Shown in pieces: positions 33,786 to 42,443 of a stretch of DNA of 64,000 nucleotides. The notes beneath the pieces are model-generated. The model did no database searches. It was given only the letters and a program-made list of their open reading frames with translations, and had not been told where the DNA came from. A program made the translations under genes and the position numbers. The DNA comes from Viridibacterium sp047600765 (GTDB lineage: Bacteria; Pseudomonadota; Gammaproteobacteria; Burkholderiales; Rhodocyclaceae), in assembly GCA_047600765.1 (NCBI GenBank), contig JASGKF010000002.1:1736001-1800000 (forward strand). The letters are read 5' to 3'. Position 1 is the stretch's first letter. Each line of letters opens with the position of its first letter.

Positions 33786-34940
33786 TCAGAAGCTGGTGAT
33801 GTCGCTTTCCTTGACGTCGCAGTAGGCCGTGTTCCAGAACTCGCCCTGGTTGGTCTGGGCTTCGCCCGGCTGCACGCCGATGGCTTGCACGCAGACCTTG
33901 GGATTGCCCTTGGTCCAGCCCTTGATCTTCCAGCTGCGTAGCGTGGCTTTGTCGCCATAGTTGGAGTTCAGGCGCAGCAGGTAGCCCGCGCTGCCATCCG
34001 GCTTGACGACCTTGCCATTGATGGTGACGCCGGTAGCAACCAGGTTGCGTGGGCCGCCGTTGCTCGAGCAGTTGCCGCACGAGGCCCAGAAGCGTTGCAC
34101 ATCACCGTAGGTCGAGAAGTTGCTGATCTGGATGGTGCTGCCCTTGCCGTTGTGCTGGAAGATCTTGTCCGATGCATGGCTGGCCGAGCCGCCGATGATC
34201 TTCATGACCTTGCCGCTACCGCCTTCCATCGTGGCGGCGTCTTCGCAGACGTCTTCCCAGTGCACGTTCTCCAGGGTGCAGTTGCCCTTGCAGTGCACAC
34301 CGTCCGAGCCATTAAGGCCGCCGGCGATGATCACGTTCTTGAGGCTGGCGCCATCTTCAAGCACGAACACGGCTTTCTGGCCTTCGGCGTCGCAGTCGCT
34401 GGCCTGCGGCGTGATGCCGATGCGCATGAAGCCGTAGTCTTTGGTCGTGTTGGCCGGGATCGTCACGGTCGTGCTGTTGATCGTGGTGCCGGTGGCGGGC
34501 GGGATGCCCGAGGAGTTGCTGCTGGAGGCTACGCTGCTCGACGACTTCGACGAGGAACTGCTCGACGGCGCCGTGGAGGACGAAGACGAGGAAGACTTCG
34601 AGGAACTGCTGCTGGACGGCGCAGTCAACGACGAGGACTTCGAAGAGGAAGAGCTGCTCGCCACACTGGACGACGAGGCGCTGGTGCCAGCCGTCGAGCA
34701 TTCGTTCTTGCCGCCGGCAATCTTGCCGCCGAAGGTGGCTTCAGCGCAGGCGAAGCTGCCGCTCAGCACCTTGTAGATGAACTGGTCGGCGCGGCCGAAG
34801 GCGACATTGGTGTTGGCGGCGACCGAGCAGGTCTGGCCTTCGGTACAGATGGTGACCCATCCTTTGGGGCGGTTGGCGGCCCAGGCACTGGCCGCGAAGG
34901 CGAGTGCGAGCGTGCCGACGAGGGCATGGCGCATTTTCAT
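33786..34940 (-). CDS. Pectate lyase, polysaccharide lyase family 3, poly-serine linker
   Basis: A secreted 384-residue enzyme that cleaves polygalacturonate by beta-elimination. A signal peptide (MKMRHALVGTLALAFAASAW, cleaved near AWA) is followed by a small Cys-containing module (WVTICTEGQTCSV to KNECS). A linker of about 80 residues is almost wholly serine with a few K, T, A and P. The C-terminal parallel beta-helix has the PL3 strings DGASLKNVIIAGG, DGVHCKGNCTLENVHWEDV and CEDAATMEGG. The ATG at 34940 is preceded by AGGAGA. Poly-serine linkers of this type are known from plant-wall degraders such as Cellvibrio and Saccharophagus. Points to growth on plant material. Confidence 0.9.
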   Translation of the reverse strand: MKMRHALVGTLALAFAASAWAANRPKGWVTICTEGQTCSVAANTNVAFGRADQFIYKVLSGSFACAEATFGGKIAGGKNECSTAGTSASSSSVASSSSSSKSSSLTAPSSSSSSKSSSSSSSTAPSSSSSSKSSSSVASSSNSSGIPPATGTTINSTTVTIPANTTKDYGFMRIGITPQASDCDAEGQKAVFVLEDGASLKNVIIAGGLNGSDGVHCKGNCTLENVHWEDVCEDAATMEGGSGKVMKIIGGSASHASDKIFQHNGKGSTIQISNFSTYGDVQRFWASCGNCSSNGGPRNLVATGVTINGKVVKPDGSAGYLLRLNSNYGDKATLRSWKIKGWTKGNPKVCVQAIGVQPGEAQTNQGEFWNTAYCDVKESDITSF

Positions 34941-35122
34941 TGCTGTCTCCTGAGGTTTGTTCTGGTAGTCGCAGAACCGGGCACCGGCGCTGCGCATGGC
35001 TTTAGTATGGCGATCCAACTAAAAAGTTCCACGCTGCATTGCCGCAAATTCTGTGCGCGATGTCTCAGCGTGGTAAGCAAACTCTGTAGGATTCCGTCCT
35101 ACGCAATTTGGGGGAGTGCTTG

Positions 35123-36925
35123 ATGGATTGGGGAAATGAACTGATCGCCAGCGCCGTCTGGCTTGCCAAGGTGTATGTCCTGACCTTGTTGCTGTTCGTG
35201 CCGGGCATGCTGGCACTCATGCGCTGGACGGTGTGGGGGCGCCAGTTCCGCCTCATCACCGGTGCGTATTTTTCGCCGAAGCGGAGCTGGCGCCCATTGG
35301 CGGGGCTGGCAATCATGCTGTTCGTGTCATTGCTGGCCGTGCGCATGAATCTGCTGTTCTCGTTCTGGTCCAACGGCATGTTCACGAGCTTGCAAACGCT
35401 GGACAGCAAACTGTTCTGGTTCAGCGCTCAGCTCTTCGCAATCCTGGCCACGGTTCATGTGGTTCAGCAGTTGTTCAATGCATATCTGCGTACGGCCTTC
35501 GGTATCCACTGGCGCGCCTGGCTCAACGAACAGCTCGTGCAACGCTGGCTGGACTCTCGGGCCTATTACCTGGCTCGCTTCGCGGACTCTTCTGTCGATA
35601 ACCCCGAACAGCGCATCCAGCAAGATCTGCAATCCCTGGCGGATACGTCGGTCAGCCTGTCGTTGGGTCTGGTTGCTGCGCTGGTGTCCATCGTCAGCTT
35701 CACCGCCTTGCTGTGGTCTTTGGCAGGCCCCATGAATGTATTGGGTCACGAGATCCCGCGCGGCATGGTGTTTCTTGTCTACATCTATGTGCTGACGGCG
35801 AGCTTCTTCGCCTTCTGGATCGGACGCCCGCTGATCCGCCTGAACTTTCTCGCTGAGCAATTCTCGGCAACCTATCGTTATCTGCTGATCCGCGTGCGGG
35901 AAAATGCCGAAAGCATCGCGCTGTATCGCGGAGAGAGCGTGGAAAGCGAACGTCTTCACAAGAGCTTCGCCAGCGTCATTGCGAATGCCTGGGCAACGCT
36001 GTGGCGCGAACTGAAATTCACCGGCTACAACTTCAGCATCGGCCAGGCGGGAGTGATCTTTCCGCTCCTGATACAGGGTCCGCGTGTGCTTACTGGTTCA
36101 ATCAAGCTGGGCGACCTGACTCAAACCCTGGAAGCCTTCAATCAGGTTCAGGACTCCTTGTCGTTCTTTCGCGAGTCGTATGACAAATTCGCGGCGTATC
36201 GCGCTGTGCTCGAGCGTCTGAATGGCTTCGTTGGCAGCATGGACGAGGTGGAAACGCTCGACATTCCCGCGCGCGGGCAAAGTGACGACAGCCTGAGGCT
36301 GGAAGGCTTTTCCGTCATGCGGCCGGATGGCGGCGTGCTGATTGAGCAGTTATCCCTGTTCCTCGTTCGCGGTCAGCGTCTGCTCGTGCGTGGCGCATCC
36401 GGCTCAGGCAAAACCACCTTGCTGCGTGCTATCGCAGGATTGTGGCCGTATACGACCGGCCGGATGGATCGCCCAGCGGATACGCAGGTCCTGTTCCTGT
36501 CGCAGAAGCCATATCTACCCATCGGCAGCTTGCGTGCTGCACTGGCGTACCCGGCGCTTGAATTGCCGAAGGAGAAAGCGGTTGAAATCCTGTCGCGGGT
36601 ACAACTCGGGCATCTGAGTGGTGTGCTCGATACGGAGCATGACTGGTCACAGATCTTGTCGCCGGGCGAACAGCAGCGTCTGGCATTTGGTCGCGTGCTG
36701 GTCAATCGACCAAGCCTTCTCGTCATGGACGAAGCGAGTTCAGCTCTCGATGAGGGGCTGGAGCACGCGCTGTACTCCCTGATGATGCAGGAACTACCCG
36801 ACAGCATCGTGCTCAGCGTAGGCCATCACGCGAGCCTTGCGCAGTTCCATCAGCAGGCGCTGGAGCTGCGTCCGCAAGGCGCCTGGCAGATCGTTCCCGG
36901 TCATCTTGCTACGGGTTTGGCGTAG
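35123..36925 (+). CDS. ABC transporter, fused membrane and ATPase domains (SbmA/YddA-like)
   Basis: A 600-residue protein with an N-terminal membrane domain of about six helices (residues 10-330; WRAWLNEQLVQRWLDSRAYY and NPEQRIQQDLQSL are typical of the SbmA/BacA and YddA family). A C-terminal ATPase follows: Walker A GASGSGKTTLL, signature LSPGEQQRLAFGRVL, Walker B LLVMDEASSALD and H-loop VGHH. Relatives transport peptides, vitamin B12 or long-chain acyl compounds; the substrate is not known here. The ATG at 35123 follows GGGGGAG. A 6-bp inverted repeat GTAGGA/TCCTAC (35086-35102) lies just upstream and could be an operator. Confidence 0.9.
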   Translation: MDWGNELIASAVWLAKVYVLTLLLFVPGMLALMRWTVWGRQFRLITGAYFSPKRSWRPLAGLAIMLFVSLLAVRMNLLFSFWSNGMFTSLQTLDSKLFWFSAQLFAILATVHVVQQLFNAYLRTAFGIHWRAWLNEQLVQRWLDSRAYYLARFADSSVDNPEQRIQQDLQSLADTSVSLSLGLVAALVSIVSFTALLWSLAGPMNVLGHEIPRGMVFLVYIYVLTASFFAFWIGRPLIRLNFLAEQFSATYRYLLIRVRENAESIALYRGESVESERLHKSFASVIANAWATLWRELKFTGYNFSIGQAGVIFPLLIQGPRVLTGSIKLGDLTQTLEAFNQVQDSLSFFRESYDKFAAYRAVLERLNGFVGSMDEVETLDIPARGQSDDSLRLEGFSVMRPDGGVLIEQLSLFLVRGQRLLVRGASGSGKTTLLRAIAGLWPYTTGRMDRPADTQVLFLSQKPYLPIGSLRAALAYPALELPKEKAVEILSRVQLGHLSGVLDTEHDWSQILSPGEQQRLAFGRVLVNRPSLLVMDEASSALDEGLEHALYSLMMQELPDSIVLSVGHHASLAQFHQQALELRPQGAWQIVPGHLATGLA

Positions 36926-37074
36926 TGCACGCCGTAATGCTGGATGGTTTCGTATTTGCTGGGTAAACTGCTGAAAAATCAGGAAAAAGAGGTCGATGTG
37001 CTTTGCGGCATTCCAGCGTGTTTGCCGTAACACCTCCGGCCTCAAGAATCAAAATCAAGTAGAGATCGGAGTCG

Positions 37075-38022
37075 ATGATGGGTACGTACGGAAAGTCTGG
37101 CGGCTTTGGCCGTTGGCGTGAGCTTGCGCCTGCGCTGGGCCTGGTGATGTTGTTGATTGCGGGTTGCGGCGGTGGTGGGGGCGGAGGTAGTACCGCGAGT
37201 GCCGGTACGACTAGTCCTGGCAGCAGTGTTTCGTCATCCAGCAGCTCCAAGACTTCGTCGGCAAGCAGCAGCTCCAGCTCTTCAAGCAGCTCTTCAACTT
37301 CATCATCCAGCTCCTCAAGCCCATCATCATCGAGTACTTCTTCGGCGCCGACGGCCTGGCTGGGTCAGGGCTGGGCTTTCCGCGGTGACACGACGCAAAC
37401 CACACCGGGTACGCCGATCCTGAGTTATTCGCTAACCGACGGCACATCAGCCACGGTGGCGCTGACGTCGAGTAATGGCCGCTTTTACAGCTATGGCGAA
37501 GGCTTCGCACTGATGTCCAAGCAGGTGACGGGTGACTTTACGCTGACGGCAACACTCAGCAGCATTTCGGTGCCCTTGGTGTACGACTCCGCCAAAGCCT
37601 TCCGCTTGGGGGTGATGTTGTGTGACTGCGCCGCAGGTTCGACCAGCGTGGCGCCTGTGATGGCCATGTCGGCGCTGGCGATGACCGTTGGCGCGACTGA
37701 TTACCAGCCGTTCTTTGCAGCACGCACGACGGCCTTGAGTAGTGGTGTGGGTGGAACGTCGGTTAGCCAGAACTTCACGGGAAGCCTCGTGTCGCTGGGC
37801 AGCACCGCTGCGGCAGTGCCGCAGACCTTGCTGAAGATCGTGCGCAGCGGTACGACGATCACGGCCTACGTGTCGCGCGACGCCGGTGTTAGCTGGACTG
37901 ACAGCGGCTCGTCCATCGGCAGCATCGCTTCGCTGCCGGCTGCTGTTCGCGCAGGCGTGTTCGTGGCAAGTGATGTGTCGACCAAGGTGACATTCACCAA
38001 CATCACGATCAGCCAGCCTTGA
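37075..38022 (+). CDS. Poly-serine lipoprotein with beta-sandwich-like domain
   Basis: A 315-residue predicted lipoprotein. The signal peptide ends in LLIAGC (lipobox), then Gly7, then a serine-rich linker of about 60 residues. The C-terminal 200 residues are Thr/Ser-rich and beta-predicted, with SYGEGFALMSKQVTGDFTLT and AFRLGVMLCD. This pattern is seen in concanavalin-like/DUF1349-type domains that bind or surround carbohydrates. No catalytic motif was recognised. Two adjacent ATGs (37075, 37078) are possible starts; GGAG is better spaced for the second. The linker resembles that of the pectate lyase two genes upstream, suggesting a shared surface role. Confidence 0.7.
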   Translation: MMGTYGKSGGFGRWRELAPALGLVMLLIAGCGGGGGGGSTASAGTTSPGSSVSSSSSSKTSSASSSSSSSSSSSTSSSSSSSPSSSSTSSAPTAWLGQGWAFRGDTTQTTPGTPILSYSLTDGTSATVALTSSNGRFYSYGEGFALMSKQVTGDFTLTATLSSISVPLVYDSAKAFRLGVMLCDCAAGSTSVAPVMAMSALAMTVGATDYQPFFAARTTALSSGVGGTSVSQNFTGSLVSLGSTAAAVPQTLLKIVRSGTTITAYVSRDAGVSWTDSGSSIGSIASLPAAVRAGVFVASDVSTKVTFTNITISQP

Positions 38023-38033
38023 TCAAGGCACAA

Positions 38034-38063
38034 AAAAATGGCCACCTGCGGGTGGCCATTTTT
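38034..38063. terminator. Bidirectional terminator
   Basis: A 13-bp stem (38034-38046 with 38051-38063) and TGCG loop, A-run before and T-run after. It serves the lipoprotein gene on the plus strand and the chemoreceptor fusion on the minus strand. Confidence 0.9.
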
Positions 38064-38076
38064 GTTTGCACTGCGG

Positions 38077-40158
38077 TTACTGCATGTCCTGGATCTTGCG
38101 CAGCAGGGACTTCTGTTTGTCGGTGATGACGAACTTGTCGTAAACCGGGCGCATGGCATCCTGGAAGGGCTTCTTGTCGCAGTTGCCGACAAAGGTGGTG
38201 CCTGCCGCAGCGAGGTTCTTGCGCGCGGCGTTTTCCTTTTCGGACCAGTAACGACGCATCGTCGCGACGGATTGCTTGGCGCATTCCTTGACGATCTTGC
38301 GATCCTCTTCGCTGAGCTCGTCCCAGATCTTCTTCGAGAAGATCAGCACGTCCGGTGCCATCGAGTGTTCGGTGCTCGAGAAGTGGCTGAACACTTCGAA
38401 GTGGCGGAAGCTTTCGAAGGCGAGCAGGTTGTTTTCGGCCGCATCGATGAGGCCCGTGCGCTTGCCGGCGATGATTTCGTCGATCGACATCGGGGTGGCT
38501 GCGGCGCCCATGGCGTTGGCGACGGCGATCCACAGGTCGGACTGCGGCACACGCAGTTTCATGCCGCGCACATCCGAGAGGCTGCGGATCGGCTTGTTCG
38601 AGTAGATCGAGCGCACGCCGCTGTCGTAGAAGGCCAGGCCGATAAGGCCGTCCGCCGCGCAAGACGCCAGGATCTCCTCGCCAGCGGCACCATCCATGGC
38701 TCGCTGCATGTGATCGATGCTGCGGAACAGGAAGGGCAGGGTGGGGATGATGGTCTCGGGGCAGCTCTTGTTGAGTGGCGAAATGTTGACGCGGGCCATG
38801 TCCAGCGCGCCGCTGCGGGTCTGTTCCAGCGCTTCCTTCTCCGAACCGAAGCTGCCGGCCGAATAAACCTTGAGGGAGATGCGTCCCTGGGTGCGCTGGC
38901 TGAGCGCTTCGCCCATTGCGCGCAGGGCGCGCACAGTAGGGAAGTCATCGCTCTGGATGTCGGCAACGCGCAGCAGCACCTTCTTCTCTGCATTGGCATC
39001 GACGCGGTAGCGCGACAGCAGACGGGCCACATCGCGGCTCATACTGGCGAGGCTGACGACAGACTGTGCGGCTTGCGAGGCGGCGGCAGAGTTCTGCTCG
39101 CTCATCTGCGCAACCTGCTCGATGTTCTGTGCGATGGCGGTGCTGCCTGCCTGTTGCTCGCGGATGGCATCGGAGATGTCTTCAACAACGCTGGCGGCGG
39201 CGGAGGAGCCATCCTTGATGCGTTCGATGGATTCGCCGGCCTGGCGCGCATTCGTGACGCCGTACTCGACGGCTTCTTCGGTCTTGTCCATGCTGGTGAC
39301 GGCGAGCTTGGCGCTCTCCTGCATGCGGCCCAGCAGCATGCTGATTTCCTGCGTGGACTTGGCCGTGCGTTCGGCGAGCTTGCGCACTTCGTCAGCCACC
39401 ACGGCAAAGCCGCGGCCCTGTTCGCCCGCGCGGGCGGCTTCGATGGCTGCGTTGAGCGCCAGCAGGTTGGTCTGTTCGGCGATCTCGCGGATCATGTTGG
39501 CCACCGACGAGATGCTGTCGCAGTCAGCGCGCAAGGCCTTGATGCGGCCGGCCGCATCGCGAACCGAATCAGAGATGGCCTGAATGCCATTGAGTGTGGT
39601 CATCAGCACTTCTGAGCTGTGATCTGCAATCTTCTGCGATTCACCGGTGTGCTGGCTGGCGTCGCGTGCCTGCTGCGCCACCATGCTGATGCTGACCGTC
39701 ATCTCTTCGACGGCGGCCGCCATGTTGGTCGAAGCATCGCTCTGGATGACCGAGTTGCGCGCGATCTTGCGTGACGAGCGATCAACGTCTTCGGTGACTT
39801 CGAGCATCTTCGATGTCGAGGCCTGCATTTCGGTGAAGCTCGCGCGCAGTTTGCTGATCAGGCGGTTATAGGCCTGGATGATCTCGCTCAATTCATCCTG
39901 GCCATGTGCCTGGATGTCTGCCGTGAAGTCGAGGTTGTCAGCTGCGCAAGCAATCGCTTTGTGGATGGTGTGCAGCGGCGTCAGGACGGCCTTGGCCAGC
40001 ATCCAGCCCGTGCCGCCAATGACGGCCAGGCCGATGACGCCAACGGTGATGAGCAGGCCTGTGCTGCCCGAACTGCCTGCCAGTGCAACGCCCAGCACGA
40101 CGATGGTCGTCAGCATGGCTGTACAGACCAGGAACAGAATCTTGCGGGTAATGGACAT
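38077..40158 (-). CDS. Chemoreceptor fused to a DctP-type TRAP solute-binding domain
   Basis: A 693-residue protein. Residues 6-55: two close membrane helices joined by about 7 residues, so there is almost no periplasmic domain. Residues 55-110: HAMP-like. Residues 115-385: methyl-accepting coiled coil with the conserved tip EIAEQTNLLALNAAIEAARA and GEQGRGFAVVADEVRKLAER. Residues 393-690: a complete family-7 solute-binding domain (VLLRVADIQSDDFPTVRALR, FGSEKEALEQTRSGALDMAR, LRVPQSDLW, SKKIWDELSEEDR), normally the periplasmic DctP part of TRAP transporters. With two N-terminal helices, both signalling and DctP domains should be cytoplasmic. The DctP part replaces the usual receptor C-terminus. 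The ATG at 40158 follows GGAGATACGGG. No TRAP permease genes are nearby. Confidence 0.92.
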   Translation of the reverse strand: MSITRKILFLVCTAMLTTIVVLGVALAGSSGSTGLLITVGVIGLAVIGGTGWMLAKAVLTPLHTIHKAIACAADNLDFTADIQAHGQDELSEIIQAYNRLISKLRASFTEMQASTSKMLEVTEDVDRSSRKIARNSVIQSDASTNMAAAVEEMTVSISMVAQQARDASQHTGESQKIADHSSEVLMTTLNGIQAISDSVRDAAGRIKALRADCDSISSVANMIREIAEQTNLLALNAAIEAARAGEQGRGFAVVADEVRKLAERTAKSTQEISMLLGRMQESAKLAVTSMDKTEEAVEYGVTNARQAGESIERIKDGSSAAASVVEDISDAIREQQAGSTAIAQNIEQVAQMSEQNSAAASQAAQSVVSLASMSRDVARLLSRYRVDANAEKKVLLRVADIQSDDFPTVRALRAMGEALSQRTQGRISLKVYSAGSFGSEKEALEQTRSGALDMARVNISPLNKSCPETIIPTLPFLFRSIDHMQRAMDGAAGEEILASCAADGLIGLAFYDSGVRSIYSNKPIRSLSDVRGMKLRVPQSDLWIAVANAMGAAATPMSIDEIIAGKRTGLIDAAENNLLAFESFRHFEVFSHFSSTEHSMAPDVLIFSKKIWDELSEEDRKIVKECAKQSVATMRRYWSEKENAARKNLAAAGTTFVGNCDKKPFQDAMRPVYDKFVITDKQKSLLRKIQDMQ

Positions 40159-40268
40159 CCCGTATCTCCAGCGTGCCATGAGGCTGAATGCCTCTTGTTT
40201 TCAGCCGGAGCAAGGCGCCACAGGGATTTGCGACGCCTCTTATGATCCGGCTATGGCACTGATACGGC

Positions 40269-40300
40269 GCTCCGGCCTCAAAACTTGAGGCTGCCGGAGC
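40269..40300 (-). terminator. Long hairpin after prmB
   Basis: Arms GCTCCGG-CCTCAA with TTGAGG-CTG-CCGGAGC (40269-40281 with 40285-40300): 13 base pairs with one 3-base bulge, 10 bases beyond the prmB stop. It lacks a clear U-run on the minus strand, so termination there is uncertain. Confidence 0.45.
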
Positions 40301-40310
40301 CAAAAACTGC

Positions 40311-41271
40311 TCAACTTGCTAACTGATCTGCGCGCAGTAACAAAAGTTTTTCTTCTTCGCTGGTGGTGGTCAGCCATACGGGTTCCAGCGTGGGGAATGC
40401 GGCTTCGAATTCGGCCCGATTGTGGCCGACTTCGATCAGCAGAACGCCGTTGGGCGTGAGGTGGCGCGGGGCATCGCGCAGGATGCGGCGCACAATTTCC
40501 ATGCCGTCTTCGCCAGCGCCGAGCGCCATGGCCGGCTCGTGCAGGTATTCGGGCGGCAGGGCGTCTACCGAGGCCGTGGTGACATAGGGCGGATTGGAGA
40601 CGATCAGGTCGTAGCGCTCATCCTTGAGCGCCGCGAAGACGTCGGACTCGATCAGGCGGATGCAATCCTGCAGGCCGTAGTCGTCAACGTTGATGCGGGC
40701 GACTTCCAGCGCATCGGGCGAAAGGTCGATGGCATCGATCTGTGCGTCGGGGAAGCAATGCGCCATCACGATGGCCAGGCAGCCGCTGCCGGTGCACAGG
40801 TCGAGTGCCCGCGTGACCTGCGAGGCATCTTCAATCCACGGCGAAAGGCCGTCAGCAAGCGCTTCGGCGCAGAAGGAGCGCGGGATGATCACGCGTTCAT
40901 CGACGGTAAAGCGGAACTCACCCAGCCAGGCTTCGCCCGTCAGGTAAGCCGCGGGGACGCGTTCATCGCTGCGGCGATGGATGATCTCCAGCACCTCGGC
41001 ACGTTCATCCGTGGGGATGCAGGCATCGAGAAAGGGCTCCAGCCGGTCGATGGGCAGGTGCAGGGTGTGCAGCACGAGGTAGAACCGCCTCGTCGTAGGC
41101 GTCCTGCAGGCCGTGGCCGAAGACCAGTTTGTTGCGGTTGAAGCGGCTCGTCGCGTAGCGGATCAGGTCGCGGACGGTGACCAGTTCGTCGATGGGGTTG
41201 TGGTCGTGCGAATGATCATGGCCACAGTCTTCACCGCAGCTATCGTCGTGTTCGTGGTGATCGTGTGCCAT
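40311..41271 (-). pseudogene. prmB: prmB, ribosomal protein L3 glutamine methyltransferase, frameshifted as sequenced
   Basis: PrmB methylates a glutamine of ribosomal protein L3. The catalytic half has DLCTGSGCLAIVMA (SAM loop) and LIVSNPPYV (NPPY motif). The start is at 41271, overlapping the dapE stop as TAATG. The first frame reads DELVTVRDLIRYATSRFNRN to DAYDEAV, then breaks; the second frame continues as LHTLHLPIDRLEPF to the end. Removing one A of the pair at 41083-41084 joins them into the expected EAVYLVLHTLHLP. The intact protein would have about 319 residues. The first 26 residues are exceptionally His-rich (8 His, 2 Cys), which is not usual for PrmB. Possibly a sequence error rather than gene loss. 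Confidence 0.85.
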
Positions 41272-42413
41272 TACTTGAGCAACGCCGCGAGGGCGCCTTC
41301 GTAAGCTTTTGAGAGGGGCGCCATGTCGGCCAGCAACACGCGCTCGTTGATCTTGTGGATGGTGGCGTTCACCGGGCCGAATTCGACAACCTCGGGACAG
41401 ATCGTGGCGATGAAGCGGCCATCCGAAGTGCCTCCGGTCGTCAACAGCACGGGCTTGTGACCCGTCGCGGCTTCGATGGCGCTTTCCATGGCCTGCGTCA
41501 GCTTGCCGCGTCCGGTAAGGAAGGGGTTGCCCGACAGCGACCAGTCGAGGCTGTATTCCAGGCCGTGGCGGTCCAGCACTTCATGCACTCGGGCCTTGAG
41601 GCCGGCTTCGGTGCTCTCGGTCGAGAAACGGAAGTTGAACAGCAGCTCCATCGCCCCCGGAATGACGTTGTTGGCGCCCGTGCCGGCGTGGATGTTGGAG
41701 ATCTGGAAGCTCGTCGGCGGGAAAAACTCGTTGCCCTTGTCCCACTCGATGCCAGCCAGTTCGGCCAGCGCGGCGGCGCCCTGGTGAATCGGGTTGCGAC
41801 CGAGGTGCGGGTAGGCAATGTGGCACTGGATGCCCTTGATGACGAGCTTGCCGTTGAGCGAACCACGGCGGCCGTTCTTGATCATGTCACCGGTGTTGTC
41901 GACCGAGGTCGGTTCGCCGACGATGCAGTAGTCGATGGCCTCACCGCGAGCCTTGAGAGCTTCGACGACCTTGATCGTACCGTCGGTAGCGACGCCTTCT
42001 TCATCGGACGTCAGCAGGAAGGCGATCGAACCCTTGTGCTCGGGATTGGTGGCGACGAAGCGTTCAGCGGCCGTTACGAAAGCCGCCAGCGACGTCTTCA
42101 TGTCGGCCGCACCGCGACCATACAGATAGCCCTCCTGCTCGGTAGGCTCGAAGGGATCGGTGTTCCATTGATCCAGCGGGCCGGTCGGCACCACGTCGGT
42201 GTGGCCGGCGAGTACGACGACAGGACGCGCCGTGCCACGGCGGGCCCACAGGTTCGACACGCCATTGCTGTCGATGCGTTCGCAGTTGAAACCGATGGCA
42301 GAGAGGCGGTTGGCGATCTGTTCGAGGCAGCCTTCGTCGAGAGGGGTAACGGAACGGCGGCTCATCAGCGCACGCGCCAGTTGCAGCGTGCTGCTGTGGA
42401 TGTCTTGAGTCAT
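41271..42413 (-). CDS. dapE: Succinyl-diaminopimelate desuccinylase
   Basis: A 380-residue di-zinc M20-family amidohydrolase that removes succinate from N-succinyl-LL-diaminopimelate in lysine and peptidoglycan synthesis. Metal-binding stretches are VVLAGHTDVVPTGP, YGRGAADMKTSLAAF and LLTSDEEGVATDG, with GGTSDGRFI near the C-terminus. The length is typical. It is transcribed with pilU upstream and prmB downstream; dapD and dapC follow the same strand further upstream, so three consecutive steps of the succinylase branch are grouped. Confidence 0.97.
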   Translation of the reverse strand: MTQDIHSSTLQLARALMSRRSVTPLDEGCLEQIANRLSAIGFNCERIDSNGVSNLWARRGTARPVVVLAGHTDVVPTGPLDQWNTDPFEPTEQEGYLYGRGAADMKTSLAAFVTAAERFVATNPEHKGSIAFLLTSDEEGVATDGTIKVVEALKARGEAIDYCIVGEPTSVDNTGDMIKNGRRGSLNGKLVIKGIQCHIAYPHLGRNPIHQGAAALAELAGIEWDKGNEFFPPTSFQISNIHAGTGANNVIPGAMELLFNFRFSTESTEAGLKARVHEVLDRHGLEYSLDWSLSGNPFLTGRGKLTQAMESAIEAATGHKPVLLTTGGTSDGRFIATICPEVVEFGPVNATIHKINERVLLADMAPLSKAYEGALAALLK

Positions 42414-42443
42414 GTCTTGAGTGAGAGAGAGAACGCCGGGCTA

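Noticed and set aside
34441..34776. Acidic Asp/Glu-rich frame (111 codons) opposite the pectate lyase
   Set aside because: It is the reverse complement of the poly-serine linker codons, not a gene.
38034..38063. Repeat shared with the terminators at 33741 and 59275
   Set aside because: The similarity is only the general A-run, GC stem, T-run form; the stem sequences differ, so these are separate terminators, not a dispersed repeat.
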